A DNA stretch of 64,000 bases. Origin: Opitutus terrae PB90-1 (lineage in GTDB: Bacteria > Verrucomicrobiota > Verrucomicrobiia > Opitutales > Opitutaceae). Location of the stretch: the NCBI RefSeq assembly GCF_000019965.1, contig NC_010571.1:4721001-4785000 (forward strand), read 5' to 3'. Shown one piece after another: positions 35,889 to 45,042 of this stretch; position 1 is the stretch's first letter, and every line of letters starts with the position of its first letter. The position numbers were made by a program, and so were the translations under genes. The notes beneath the pieces were generated by a model. It saw only the letters and a list, made by a program, of their open reading frames with translations. It ran no database searches and was not told where the DNA came from.

Positions 35889-37868
35889 ATGCCTTCCAAA
35901 CGCAGCGCCGCGCCCTCGTCGCGCGCCTCCGCCCCAGCTCGCCCCGCCCATGGGCAAGTGGATCCCGCCGGCGCGGAAGTTCGGCGCCGGTTTCCGATCG
36001 GCGCCGAGGTGCAGCCAGCCGGCGGCGTGCATTTTCGCGTGTGGGCGCCGAAGAGCCGCAGCGCCGCCGTCGAGCTCGAGCGCGCCACCGGCGCACCGGA
36101 GCGCGTGCCGCTGACGGCCGAATCGAGCGGCTACTTCTCCGGGCTCGCGCCCACCGCCCGCGCTGGCATGCGCTACCGGATCCACCTCGACGCCGGCGCC
36201 TTTCCGGATCCCGCCTCGCGGTTTCAACCGGACGGCCCCCACGGCGCATCCGAGATTGTCGATCCCGACGCCTTTCGCTGGACCGATCACGGCTGGCGCG
36301 GTCGCAGCTCGCGCGGGCTGGTGATCTACGAATTGCACCTCGGCACGTTCACGCCCGAGGGCACGTGGCGCGCCGCCGCGGAACAGCTGTCCGCGCTGCG
36401 CCAGCTCGGAATCACCACGCTCGAAGTGATGCCGATCGCCGAGTTCGCCGGCGCGTTCGGCTGGGGTTACGACGGCGTCGATCTGTTCGCGCCGACGCGG
36501 CTCTATGGCACGCCGGACGACGCGCGTGCTTTTGTGAACCGCGCGCACGAGCTTGGGCTCATGGTGATTCTCGACGTCGTCTACAATCACCTCGGCCCCG
36601 ACGGCAACTACCTGACCCAGTTCGCCGCCGACTATCTTAGCCGCACGCGCCCGACCGAATGGGGCGAGTCGATCAACTTCGATGGCCCGAACTCCGGGCC
36701 CGTGCGCGAATTCTTCCTCACCAATGCGCGCACCTGGATCCAGGAATTTCACTTCGATGGGCTGCGGCTCGACGCCACGCAGCAGATCTTCGACCGCTCC
36801 ACACCCCACTTCCTCACCGAGCTCGCAGCCGCCGCGCGCACGGCCGGCGGCGGCCGTATCACCTATCTGGTGGCAGAAAACGAGCCGCAGCATGCCTGGC
36901 TCGTCCGGCCGGTCGAGTCGGGCGGCTGCGGGATGGATGCGATCTGGAATGACGACTTTCACCACACCGCGCGGGTCGCCGCGACCGGTCACGCCGAGGC
37001 CTACTACTCCGATTACCAGGGCACCGCACGCGAGTTTGTCGGCGCGCTCAAGCGCGGCTTCCTGTTTCAGGGACAATGGTGCCGACGCCAGCAAAAGTGC
37101 CGCGGCTCACCTGCGCTGGATCTCGCGCCGGAGCAGTTCGTGGTGTTTCTGCAGAATCACGACCAGGTCGCCAATTCGCTGCGCGGCGAGCGGCTGCACC
37201 AGCTCGCCAGCCCGGGCGTGACGCGTGCGCTGACGGCGGTGCTGCTGCTCGGACCGCAGACGCCGCTGCTGTTTCAAGGGCAGGAGTTCGGCGCCTCGGC
37301 CCCGTTTCTCTATTTCGCCGATCACTCCCCCGAGCTGCGCCGGCGGGTGAGTGAAGGCCGGCGCCAATTCCTCGGGCAGTTTCCGACGATCGCGAGCAGC
37401 GAGTGCCACTCGCTGCTCGCCGAGCCCGCCGAGCGCGAAACGTTCCTGCGTGCGAAGCTCGATTGGGCCGAGCGCGAACGCCACGCCGCCAGCTACCGGT
37501 TGCACGCGGACCTGCTCCGGCTGCGCCGCGAAGATGCCACGCTCGCCGCGCCGGATGATTTCGACGCCGCCGTGCTCGATCGCGACGCGTTCGTCTACCG
37601 TTGTTTCTCGGCGCGGGGGGCCGACCGGCTGCTGATCGTCAACCTCGGTCGCGAACTCCGGTTCACCACCGCCGAGCCACTGCTGGCTCCGACCGAGGGC
37701 CACGGCTGGGACGTGCTCTGGTCCAGCGAGGCTCCGCTTTACGACGGCAACGGCACGCCGCCGCTGGAGTCCGGCGACGGTTGGACCATCCCAGGCTGCA
37801 CGGCGGTCCTGTTGCAACCGGGCGCGCCGCGCGATTTCTCAATCTCCGCTTCCGATGCGCACGATTGA
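35889..37868 (+). CDS. treZ: malto-oligosyltrehalose trehalohydrolase
   Basis: The 659-residue GH13 enzyme has an N-terminal beta domain (GGVHFRVWAPKSRSAAVEL, as in CBM48-type TreZ), then the barrel motifs ILDVVYNHLGPDGNYL, FHFDGLRLDATQQIFD (nucleophile Asp), TYLVAENEPQ (acid/base Glu) and FLQNHDQVAN (His-Asp). The DIWNDDFHHTAR-like segment (DAIWNDDFHH) is specific for TreZ. It releases trehalose from maltooligosyl-trehalose. ATG 35889 is used; a GTG at 35880 is possible. About 35 N-terminal residues are low-complexity. Its 3' end overlaps the next gene by 14 bp. No treY was found in the window. Confidence 0.93.
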   Translation: MPSKRSAAPSSRASAPARPAHGQVDPAGAEVRRRFPIGAEVQPAGGVHFRVWAPKSRSAAVELERATGAPERVPLTAESSGYFSGLAPTARAGMRYRIHLDAGAFPDPASRFQPDGPHGASEIVDPDAFRWTDHGWRGRSSRGLVIYELHLGTFTPEGTWRAAAEQLSALRQLGITTLEVMPIAEFAGAFGWGYDGVDLFAPTRLYGTPDDARAFVNRAHELGLMVILDVVYNHLGPDGNYLTQFAADYLSRTRPTEWGESINFDGPNSGPVREFFLTNARTWIQEFHFDGLRLDATQQIFDRSTPHFLTELAAAARTAGGGRITYLVAENEPQHAWLVRPVESGGCGMDAIWNDDFHHTARVAATGHAEAYYSDYQGTAREFVGALKRGFLFQGQWCRRQQKCRGSPALDLAPEQFVVFLQNHDQVANSLRGERLHQLASPGVTRALTAVLLLGPQTPLLFQGQEFGASAPFLYFADHSPELRRRVSEGRRQFLGQFPTIASSECHSLLAEPAERETFLRAKLDWAERERHAASYRLHADLLRLRREDATLAAPDDFDAAVLDRDAFVYRCFSARGADRLLIVNLGRELRFTTAEPLLAPTEGHGWDVLWSSEAPLYDGNGTPPLESGDGWTIPGCTAVLLQPGAPRDFSISASDAHD

Positions 37869-39882
37869 TTTCCGCGCCGCCGACGCCACCGCGCGCCGGC
37901 GGCTGCTGCACGACCAGTGGCTCGTTACTAACGGCCTCGGCGGATTCGCTTCCGGTACCCTGTCCGGCGCGGTCACGTGGCGCTATCACGGGCTGCTCGT
38001 GTCGGCATTGCCCGCGCCGCTCGGCCGCACGGTGATGCTCAACCACCTCGCCGATGCGATGGAATTTCCCGACGGCCGGTTGCTGCGGCTGGGCGACCTC
38101 GGCGCCGTGGCGGAGGAGGAGGATCTCGCGCGCAATCCGCTGGTGGAGTTTCAGCTCGATCATCACGTGCCGGTCTGGCGCTACGAGGCCGGCGAGGTGG
38201 TGGTGGAGAAACGGCTCCTGATGGCGAATCTCCAGAACGCGGTTCACGTCAGCTACACGCTGCGCGCCGGCCCAGCTGACCTGCGGCTGCGCTTGCGTCC
38301 GGCGGTGCACTTCCGTCCGTTCGAAGCGGCGGTGAGCACGCCACTCGCGACCGGCTACGAGCTGCGGCTGCAAGGCTCGCGCTACGAAATCGACTCGCAC
38401 GAGCAGTATCCGCCCTTGCGGCTGCTGCTGCGCGCCGCCGATGTGCGCTTCGCCTACGACGGCGGCGCGACCTTCGACGTGCACTACGGACACGACGCCG
38501 CCCGCGGCTACGAATCGCGCGGCTCGCTCTGGTCGCCGGGCTTTTTCTCCGTCGCGCTGCCGCTCAACACGCCCGTGACGCTGGTCGCCTCGACCGACGA
38601 ATGGCGCACGATCGAAGCCCTCGATCCCGAAACGGCCCATGCCACCGAGCTCGAGCGGCGCCAACGATTGCTGCGCATTGCCCATCCGGCGGCCCGCGAG
38701 GCGTTCGGCGGCGCACTGGTACTCGCCGCGGATCAGTTCGTGATTTTCCCCATCGGCCGGATCAAGGACGCCGCCCGCGCGCGGGCGATGGGCGACGAGT
38801 TGCGCAGCGTGATCGCCGGTTATCATTGGTTCACCGACTGGGGGCGCGACACGATGATCTCGCTCGAGGGGCTCACCCTCGCGACGGGACGCACCCAGGA
38901 GGCGGCCTGGATCCTCCGCTCGTTCGCGAACTACGTGCGCGACGGCTTGATTCCGAACCTGTTTCCCGAGGGTCAGAACGAAGGCCTCTACCACACCGCG
39001 GACGCAACGCTGTGGTTCTTCCACGCGCTCGATCGCTACGTCGCCGTCACGCAGGACCGCGAGACGCTGCGCGCGCTGCTGCCGGTGCTGCGCGACATCG
39101 TCGACCACCACCTGCGGGGCACGCGTTTCGGCATTCACGTCGATCCGCGCGACGGCCTGCTCGCGCAGGGCGAAGCCGGCTACCAGCTCACGTGGATGGA
39201 CGCCAAGGTCGGCGACTGGGTCGTGACGCCGCGGCGCGGCAAGGCGGTCGAGATCAATGCGCTCTGGTTCAACGCGCTGCAGTTGCTCGCGGGCTGGTTG
39301 CGCGAGGAAGGTTACGGCGAGCCGGCCGCGGTGCTCGGCGAACATGCGACGCGCGCCGCCACCTCGTTCAACCAACGTTTCTGGAATGCCGCGAACCACT
39401 GTCTCTTTGATGTCGTCGACGGCGAGCAGGGCGACGATCCGGCGATCCGTCCGAACCAGCTCTTCGCGATTTCGCTGCCGCATCCCATCCTCGCCCAGGA
39501 ACACTGGGCCGCCGTGGTCGACGTCGCCGAGCGTGAGTTGCTGACGCCGGTCGGGTTGCGGTCGCTCAGTCCGCGACACAAGGATTACAAACCGAGTTAC
39601 ACGGGCGATCTTCGCGCGCGCGATGCCGCTTACCACCAGGGCACTGTCTGGGCGTGGTTGATCGGGCCGTTCATCGACGCGTGGTTGAAGGTACATCCGC
39701 AGAAACGCGCCGACGCGCGCCGGCTGCTCGACGGCTTCTCCGCGCATCTCGATCACGGCTGCGTCGGCTCGATCAGCGAGGTGTTCGACGCGGAGCCGCC
39801 GTTCACCGATCGCGGTTGCATCGCGCAAGCGTGGAGCGTGGCCGAGGTGCTGCGCTGTCTGGTGCTCACCAGCCAGGAATAG
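37855..39882 (+). CDS. glycogen-debranching enzyme (amylo-alpha-1,6-glucosidase)
   Basis: The 675-residue protein has an N-terminal GDE domain (LVTNGLGGFASGTLSGA, TWRYHGLLVSALPAPLGR) and a C-terminal (alpha/alpha)6 barrel with WFTDWGRDTMISLEGL, GLIPNLFPEGQ, YQLTWMDAKVGDWVVTPR and AYHQGTVWAWLIGPF, the catalytic-site motifs of GH133-type debranching enzymes. It removes alpha-1,6 branches from glycogen. The start lies inside treZ, so the two are translationally coupled. Together they suggest conversion of glycogen to trehalose, with debranched chains as a source of maltooligosyl units. Confidence 0.93.
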   Translation: MRTIDFRAADATARRRLLHDQWLVTNGLGGFASGTLSGAVTWRYHGLLVSALPAPLGRTVMLNHLADAMEFPDGRLLRLGDLGAVAEEEDLARNPLVEFQLDHHVPVWRYEAGEVVVEKRLLMANLQNAVHVSYTLRAGPADLRLRLRPAVHFRPFEAAVSTPLATGYELRLQGSRYEIDSHEQYPPLRLLLRAADVRFAYDGGATFDVHYGHDAARGYESRGSLWSPGFFSVALPLNTPVTLVASTDEWRTIEALDPETAHATELERRQRLLRIAHPAAREAFGGALVLAADQFVIFPIGRIKDAARARAMGDELRSVIAGYHWFTDWGRDTMISLEGLTLATGRTQEAAWILRSFANYVRDGLIPNLFPEGQNEGLYHTADATLWFFHALDRYVAVTQDRETLRALLPVLRDIVDHHLRGTRFGIHVDPRDGLLAQGEAGYQLTWMDAKVGDWVVTPRRGKAVEINALWFNALQLLAGWLREEGYGEPAAVLGEHATRAATSFNQRFWNAANHCLFDVVDGEQGDDPAIRPNQLFAISLPHPILAQEHWAAVVDVAERELLTPVGLRSLSPRHKDYKPSYTGDLRARDAAYHQGTVWAWLIGPFIDAWLKVHPQKRADARRLLDGFSAHLDHGCVGSISEVFDAEPPFTDRGCIAQAWSVAEVLRCLVLTSQE

Positions 39883-40010
39883 AGTACCGTCGCGCCGGCA
39901 CGTACCGCCGGGCGACCGCCGCCGGGTGGATGGCGCGATTGTGCGTTGTGAGGAACCTTGGCCGGGTTTTACTGACCGGAGGCTCGCAGTCGCCGCCCGC
40001 CGATTCACGC

Positions 40011-41498
40011 ATGCACTCCTCCACTTCCCCCCGGCTCTGCAGCTCGTCCGCGCTGCTGACGGATCTCTACGAACTCACGATGGCCTACGGGTATTGGAAG
40101 AACGGACTCGTCGACCACGAGGCGGTGTTTCAGGTGAGCTTCCGCACCGCGCCGTTCCACGGCAGCTACACCGTGGCGGCCGGACTCGCCGATGCGATGC
40201 AGCTCATCGAACAATTCCAGTTCACCGGCGACGATCTGGCGTATCTCGATTCGCTGCGCGACGACCGCGGCGAACCGCTGTTTGCCCGGGCGTTTCTCGA
40301 CTACCTCGCGGCGATGCGTTTTGCCTGTGACGTCGACGCCGTGCCCGAGGGCACCGCAGTGTTTCCGCACGAGCCGCTGCTGCGGGTCGTCGGCCCGCTC
40401 GCGCAGGCGCAGATGCTGGAGACCTTCCTGCTCAACACGCTGAACTTCCAAACGCTCATCGCCACGAAAGCCGCGCGGATCTGTCTCGTGGCCGGCGCCG
40501 ATCCCGTGATCGAGTTCGGGCTGCGGCGGGCGCAAGGCGTGGACGGCGGGATCGCGGCCACGCGCGCGGCGTTCATCGGCGGCTGCGATTCCACCTCGAA
40601 CGTACTCGCGGGAAAACTTTTCGGCATCCCGGTGAAAGGCACGCACGCCCACTCCTGGGTCCTGGCGTTTCCCGATGAGCCCAGCGCGTTTCGCGCGTAT
40701 GCGGAGGCGATGCCGGGCAACTGCCTCCTGCTCGTGGATACCTTCGATTCGCTGCGCGGCGTGCACGAGGCCGTGGAGATCGGCCGCTGGCTCCGGGAGC
40801 AAGGCCACGAACTCGCGGGCATCCGGCTCGACTCCGGCGATCTCGCGTACCTCAGCGTCGAGGCGCGGCGAATCCTGGACGAGGCCGGCTTCCCGCGCGC
40901 GGTGATCGTGGCCTCCAACGATCTCGACGAGCACGTCATTGCGAGCCTGAAGCAGCAGGGCGCCGCAATCTCCGTCTGGGGTGTCGGCACGCGGCTCGTC
41001 ACCGGCGGCGATCAGCCGGCCCTCGGCGGTGTCTACAAGCTCAGCGCGCTCCGCCGCTCGGCGGACGCACCATGGGAGCACAAGCTGAAACTCTCCGAAC
41101 AGCCGGCAAAGATATCCATCCCCGGCGTGCTTAACGTTCGCCGTTTTCGCCAAGCGGGGGTGTGGGCCGGCGACATGATCTACGACGAAGCGTCCCCGCC
41201 CGCGGCTGACGCGCCGCGCGTGCTGGTCGATCCTGCCAACGAGCTCCGGCACAAAACGATTCCGGCCGAGGCCGTCGCCGAGGATCTGCTCGTGCCGATT
41301 TACCGCCGCGGCCGACGGGTCTACGCGCCGCCGCCGCTGACGGCGAGCCGCGAGCGCACGCGCGCGCAGCTTGCGATGCTGCATCCCGGTCACACGCGGC
41401 TACTCAACCCGCACGAATACCCCGCGGGCCTCGAGCTCGGGCTGCACGAACGGCGCGCGCAACTGATGCGACAGGCGAGAACCTCCGCGCGCGGCTAA
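40011..41498 (+). CDS. pncB: nicotinate phosphoribosyltransferase
   Basis: A 495-residue protein of the long PncB type: LLTDLYELTMAYGYWK at the N-terminus, VSFRTAPFHGSYTVAAGL, EFGLRRAQGVDGG, GTHAHSWVLAFPDE, IRLDSGDLAYLS and SNDLDEHVI. These are the PRPP- and nicotinate-binding segments of the family. It makes nicotinate mononucleotide in NAD salvage. The ATG at 40011 is 128 bp after the debranching enzyme. No other NAD genes lie nearby. Confidence 0.95.
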   Translation: MHSSTSPRLCSSSALLTDLYELTMAYGYWKNGLVDHEAVFQVSFRTAPFHGSYTVAAGLADAMQLIEQFQFTGDDLAYLDSLRDDRGEPLFARAFLDYLAAMRFACDVDAVPEGTAVFPHEPLLRVVGPLAQAQMLETFLLNTLNFQTLIATKAARICLVAGADPVIEFGLRRAQGVDGGIAATRAAFIGGCDSTSNVLAGKLFGIPVKGTHAHSWVLAFPDEPSAFRAYAEAMPGNCLLLVDTFDSLRGVHEAVEIGRWLREQGHELAGIRLDSGDLAYLSVEARRILDEAGFPRAVIVASNDLDEHVIASLKQQGAAISVWGVGTRLVTGGDQPALGGVYKLSALRRSADAPWEHKLKLSEQPAKISIPGVLNVRRFRQAGVWAGDMIYDEASPPAADAPRVLVDPANELRHKTIPAEAVAEDLLVPIYRRGRRVYAPPPLTASRERTRAQLAMLHPGHTRLLNPHEYPAGLELGLHERRAQLMRQARTSARG

Positions 41499-41503
41499 CC
41501 AAG

Positions 41504-41587
41504 TGGAGCCCGCCGTCCCCGCAGGCTGATCGCGCTGCGTTGTAGCCGGGCTCGCTGAGCCCGGCCGGGGTCATTGCCCCCGGCTAC
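41504..41587. repeat. family E hairpin fragment plus family C composite palindrome
   Basis: Family E-like GTGGAGCCCGCCGTCCCCG (41504-41522), then GTAGCCGG...CCGGCTAC (41542-41587), whose outer 8 nt are exact complements. Inside are CCGGGCTCGCTGAGCCCGG and CCGGGGTCATTGCCCCCGG, two abutting hairpins with different stems. Confidence 0.85.
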
Positions 41588-41637
41588 ATGGATGGCCGAA
41601 AAGAGCCCCGAACAGCTCCGGGGCAATCAAGCCTCAA

Positions 41638-41709
41638 ATGGCCACAAGAGGCACACGAAGCACAAAATATGGCCCAGGCTTTTGTGCCTTCTCTGCCTCT
41701 CGTGGCCAT
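41638..41709. repeat. long palindrome of the GGCCAC...GGCACA type (family H)
   Basis: Two 30-nt arms (41638-41667 and 41680-41709) pair at 25 of 30 positions around a 12-nt loop. The arm words (GGCCACAAGAGGCAC, GTGCCTTCTCTGCC) match those at 20527-20588. Confidence 0.8.
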
Positions 41710-41733
41710 GACTGAGTTTCGGATTTGCGCGAA

Positions 41734-41760
41734 GTGGAGCCGCGACGCCCTCGTCGCGGC
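41734..41760. repeat. GGAGCCGCGACG hairpin (family D)
   Basis: GTGGAGCCGCGACGCCCTCG then TCGCGGC: the stem CCGCGACG/CGTCGCGG has loop CCCT. Near-identical copies are at 26859-26880, 29136-29159, 44854-44880 and 55444-55470. Confidence 0.85.
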
Positions 41761-41800
41761 AGCGCGTTTGCCATCCGGCTACAACCATCGACCAACGGCC

Positions 41801-41984
41801 TCACACGTGCACCGGCGCCTGCAGCGCGGCCGAGAGCACCTCGTCGACGGTCGACGCGAGCACAAACTCGATCGGGTCCTTCACCTCGGCCGCGCGGCTT
41901 CACCAAACTGAACGCGGCCTGCGCGCGCTCCTTCATCACCTCGCCAATGTGTCCGGTGAGCTGCAGCCCGCCCTTCCCCGGATG
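41801..41984 (-). pseudogene. decayed C-terminal fragment of Lon protease
   Basis: On the minus strand, from 41984, the translation reads HPGKGGLQLTGHIGEVMKE then RAQAAFSLVK, which is the sequence just before the Lon proteolytic core. After a shift of frame near 41890 it continues AAEVKDPIEFVLASTVDEV then LSAALQAPVHV and a stop (41803-41801), which matches the very end of Lon. The roughly 150 residues between, which hold the catalytic Ser-Lys dyad, are missing, and nothing upstream continues the gene. This is a remnant with an internal deletion, not a functional protease. Confidence 0.75.
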
Positions 41985-42037
41985 GCCGCAGCGGGACGCG
42001 TCACCGTTTCGCCGCGCGCGAGAACTGCGTCTGGAAC

Positions 42038-42514
42038 TTGATCTTCGTCAATGCGTTCATCCTGTTGCTCTCCTACACTGCCGCCGTGCCCCCTGGTTCC
42101 CACACCACCCCCAAGGCCGGCGCGCCCCACTGGCGAGTGTTCCTGCTGCTGTGCAGCTGGTTCATCGCCACGGGCGCGCATTGGGATGTCGTGCAGGTCG
42201 CGGCCTGGGGCAGGATGTGGATCGAGAACGCACGCACGCAGTCGTCCACGGCGGCGTTGGCGCGGACATTTTCGCCCGAGGGCATGTGCGAGGTCTGTCA
42301 CGTCGTGCAGGCCGCGAAACACGCGGAGCGCGAGAATTCCGCCGTACCGCCCACACTCACAGAAAAGGCTCCGTTGCTGTTGCTCGATGCGTCGGTGGTG
42401 GTGATCACCGCGCCGACCGTGCTCTGCTGGCTGGACGCTGCACCGACTCGCGCAGAGTCGCGGACGGTGCGTCCTCCGGTGCCGCCGCCGCGGCGGGGCA
42501 TCAAGCTCGCCTGA
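42038..42514 (+). CDS. small membrane protein preceding the copper receptor
   Basis: A 158-residue protein from ATG 42038, or 142 from GTG 42086, which I slightly favour because it starts just before APHWRVFLLLCSWFIATGAHWD, a single transmembrane helix. The soluble part contains EGMCEVCHVVQAAKH, a CxxCH-type cysteine/histidine cluster that could bind copper or heme. Short proteins with such motifs (DUF2946-like) often precede TonB-dependent copper receptors, as here. It is otherwise unidentified, and a role in copper handling is inference from context. Confidence 0.65.
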   Translation: MIFVNAFILLLSYTAAVPPGSHTTPKAGAPHWRVFLLLCSWFIATGAHWDVVQVAAWGRMWIENARTQSSTAALARTFSPEGMCEVCHVVQAAKHAERENSAVPPTLTEKAPLLLLDASVVVITAPTVLCWLDAAPTRAESRTVRPPVPPPRRGIKLA

Positions 42515-42744
42515 CGCGATTGGCAGGATGCGGGTGACCGACTTGTCGTCGGGTTGCCCGCTGGCGGCGCAGCGTGCTGCGCCCGCCACGTCTCGAAGCT
42601 AGCATAGCACGCTGCGTCCAACACGCCACGCGCTCGGCCGCGCAGCCTCCTCGGCTGCCCGCCGGCCTTCGTGCTTCCGCCAGCGCCTTTGTTCGCGCGT
42701 CCTCTCGCGCGGTCGTTCACCCACCCGGCTCTCCTCTTCTTTTC

Positions 42745-44805
42745 ATGCACCTTTCCTCTCGTTCCCTTTCTCAACTCGCGCTGGCGACCCTTTGCGGCCT
42801 CGCCGCGCCACGCTCCCGTGCCGACGACGTCGTCGCGCTGGCGCGGGTCGTCGTCACCGCCTCGCCCAGCGAACATCCGCTCGTCGTCTTCGTGGATCCC
42901 AAAGCTCCTGCGCAACCCATCCCGGCCCACGACGGCGCCGAGGCGCTCCGCAGCGTGCCCGGGTTTGTCCAAATCCGCAAAGCCGGGACCGATGGCGATC
43001 CGGTCTTTCGTGGGATGGCCGGCTCGCGACTCGGGATCCTGCTCGACGGCGAAACCATCCTCGGTGGCTGCGGCAACCGCATGGATCCGCCGACTGCGTA
43101 TGTTTTCCCGTCCGCTTACGACAAGATCACCGTGCTCAAGGGCCCGCAGACCGTGCTCTACGGTCCCGGCAACTCCGCCGGCGTCGTGCTTTTCGAGCGC
43201 ACGCCGGTCCGCTACCCGGAGCCCGGCGCGACGCTCACCGGCGCGCTGACGTTCGGCTCCTTCGCGCGCAACGACCAATTCGTCGACGTGCGCGCCGGAG
43301 CGCCACTCGGCTATGTCCAGGCCGCGGCCACGCGCACGACGGCGGACGACTACCGCGATGGTTCTGGGCGCGCCGTGCCGTCGCACTACGAACGCTGGAG
43401 CACGCACCTCGCGGCAGGCTGGACGCCGGATGCGCAAACAACCGTGGAGCTCTCCGGGGTCGTGAGCGACGGCGAGGCGGCCTACGCCGACCGCGCGATG
43501 GATGGCACGAGCTTCGATCGCCGCAACCTGGGCCTTCGCGTGCGGCGCAGCGAGATTTCCCCCTGGCTCGTGCTGCTCGAAGCGAGCGCGTTCGTGAACG
43601 CGGTGGACCACGTGATGGACAATTTCTCGCTGCGGCGTTTCACCCCCACGGCGATGATGCCGGGCCGCGCCGTCTCCAACCCGGACCGGTTCACGATCGG
43701 CGGCCGCGCCGCAGCGACGCTCGCGCTCGGCGTCGACACGCGCGTCGTGACTGGTCTCGATTACCAGGAAAACCGGCATAGGCTCCGCTCGACGCGCGAC
43801 GACCCGACCGATCCTTTCGCGACCAAACGCCGGATGCGCGATGCGAGCTTCGACGTGACCGGGCTTTTCGCCGAGGTGACGCACCTGCTCACGCCGGCCG
43901 ATCGGCTCGTTGCCGGCGGCCGGCTCGACTCCTGGCGCGCGCACGATGAGCGCACCGCGGTGGCAGTCGGCATGGGCACGATGCCGAATCCGACGGCGCA
44001 ACTGCACCGCGACGCGTCGCTGACGAGCGGTTTCCTGCGCTACGAACATGATCTTCGCGCCATGACCACCGCCTATGTCGGTGTCGGACACGCCGAACGA
44101 TTTCCCGACTACTGGGAACTGGTCAGCAAGGAGAGCGCCGGCAGCGTGAGCGCATTTCGCGCCGCGCCGGAACACACGACGCAGCTCGATGTGGGCGTCA
44201 CGCATCGCGCCGGCAGCCTCACCGCCTCGCTCGCGCTGTTTGCCAGCCGGATCGACGACTACATCCTGATTCAAAGCAACGTGGCGAAGCCCGCCGCGAT
44301 GGGCGCCACCCGGATGGCAACGATCACCCGCAATGTCGACGCCGTGACCCGCGGCGGCGAGGCGAGCGTTTCGTACACCCTCGGCGGCTGGCGTGCGGAC
44401 GCGTCGATCGCCGGCGTCTACGGACGGAACCGCACCGACGACCGGCCCCTCGCGCAGCAGCCGCCGCTCGAGACGCGGCTGGGCCTCAGCTATTCGACGC
44501 CGCGCTGGTCGCTGGGCACGCTCGCCCGCTGGGTCGACGCGCAGGACCGGTTCGCCCGCAACCAGGGTAACATCGTCGGGCAGGATCTTGGACCGACGGC
44601 GGGATTCACCGTGTTCTCGATCAACGCCGGCTGGAAGCTGCACGAGCACGCGCAGCTCACCGCGGGCGTCGACAATCTCACCGACAAAACCTACGCCGAG
44701 CATCTCAGCCGCGGCGGCGCGATGGTCGCCGGCTTCCCGCCCCCCACGCTGCGGATCAATGAACCCGGGCGAACCTTTTGGGCGAAGCTGCAGGTCAGCT
44801 TTTAG
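42745..44805 (+). CDS. TonB-dependent copper receptor (OprC/NosA-like)
   Basis: A 686-residue outer-membrane receptor with a signal peptide at about residues 8-27, a plug domain (ALRSVPGFVQIRK, GMAGSRLGILLDG, VLKGPQTVLYGPGNSAGVV) and a 22-strand type barrel ending in WAKLQVSF with C-terminal Phe. The plug contains GGCGNRMDPPTAYVFP: Cys109 and Met113 form CxxxM, and the barrel has His289-Val290-Met291 (HxM), the copper-site pattern known for OprC. This is good evidence for copper specificity. The ATG at 42745 gives the signal peptide. Confidence 0.92.
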   Translation: MHLSSRSLSQLALATLCGLAAPRSRADDVVALARVVVTASPSEHPLVVFVDPKAPAQPIPAHDGAEALRSVPGFVQIRKAGTDGDPVFRGMAGSRLGILLDGETILGGCGNRMDPPTAYVFPSAYDKITVLKGPQTVLYGPGNSAGVVLFERTPVRYPEPGATLTGALTFGSFARNDQFVDVRAGAPLGYVQAAATRTTADDYRDGSGRAVPSHYERWSTHLAAGWTPDAQTTVELSGVVSDGEAAYADRAMDGTSFDRRNLGLRVRRSEISPWLVLLEASAFVNAVDHVMDNFSLRRFTPTAMMPGRAVSNPDRFTIGGRAAATLALGVDTRVVTGLDYQENRHRLRSTRDDPTDPFATKRRMRDASFDVTGLFAEVTHLLTPADRLVAGGRLDSWRAHDERTAVAVGMGTMPNPTAQLHRDASLTSGFLRYEHDLRAMTTAYVGVGHAERFPDYWELVSKESAGSVSAFRAAPEHTTQLDVGVTHRAGSLTASLALFASRIDDYILIQSNVAKPAAMGATRMATITRNVDAVTRGGEASVSYTLGGWRADASIAGVYGRNRTDDRPLAQQPPLETRLGLSYSTPRWSLGTLARWVDAQDRFARNQGNIVGQDLGPTAGFTVFSINAGWKLHEHAQLTAGVDNLTDKTYAEHLSRGGAMVAGFPPPTLRINEPGRTFWAKLQVSF

Positions 44806-44853
44806 CGACGCTCCCACGACGTTGATGTAGCTGGACCCACTGAACCCGGCGAC

Positions 44854-44880
44854 ATGGAGCCGCGACGCCCTCGTCGCGGC
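44854..44880. repeat. GGAGCCGCGACG hairpin (family D)
   Basis: ATGGAGCCGCGACGCCCTCG then TCGCGGC, identical in its core to 41734-41760. Its ATG is in frame with the arsR gene, which may mislead start prediction. Confidence 0.85.
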
Positions 44881-45011
44881 AAACGCGCAACGATGGAAAT
44901 GAACGACGCGGCCCGGGGCCCGCGTCCTCATGGCTCGACCGCTTACGATCGCGGCACCCGCGCAACGACGCCCGGCCTCGCGTCACCCAAACGTCACAAA
45001 TTTCCGCTTGG

Positions 45012-45037
45012 CGTATATGCCCGCGCAGGCATACATG
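45012..45037. promoter_or_regulatory. candidate ArsR operator palindrome
   Basis: CGTATATGCC (45012-45021) and GGCATACATG (45028-45037) are inverted repeats pairing at 8 of 10 positions, with a 6-nt CG-rich spacer. It lies just before the proposed arsR start at 45043 and is AT-richer than its surroundings, as ArsR-family operators usually are. Confidence 0.45.
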
Positions 45038-45042
45038 AGTTT

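Noticed and set aside
37663-40008. 781-codon minus-strand frame opposite treZ and the debranching enzyme
   Set aside because: The plus strand carries catalytic motifs of two known enzymes; the antisense frame shows none.
42007-42063. 19-codon minus-strand ORF (MNALTKIKFQTQFSRAAKR)
   Set aside because: Too short and without a recognised partner. It overlaps the start of the plus-strand small membrane protein and may be part of the decayed region.
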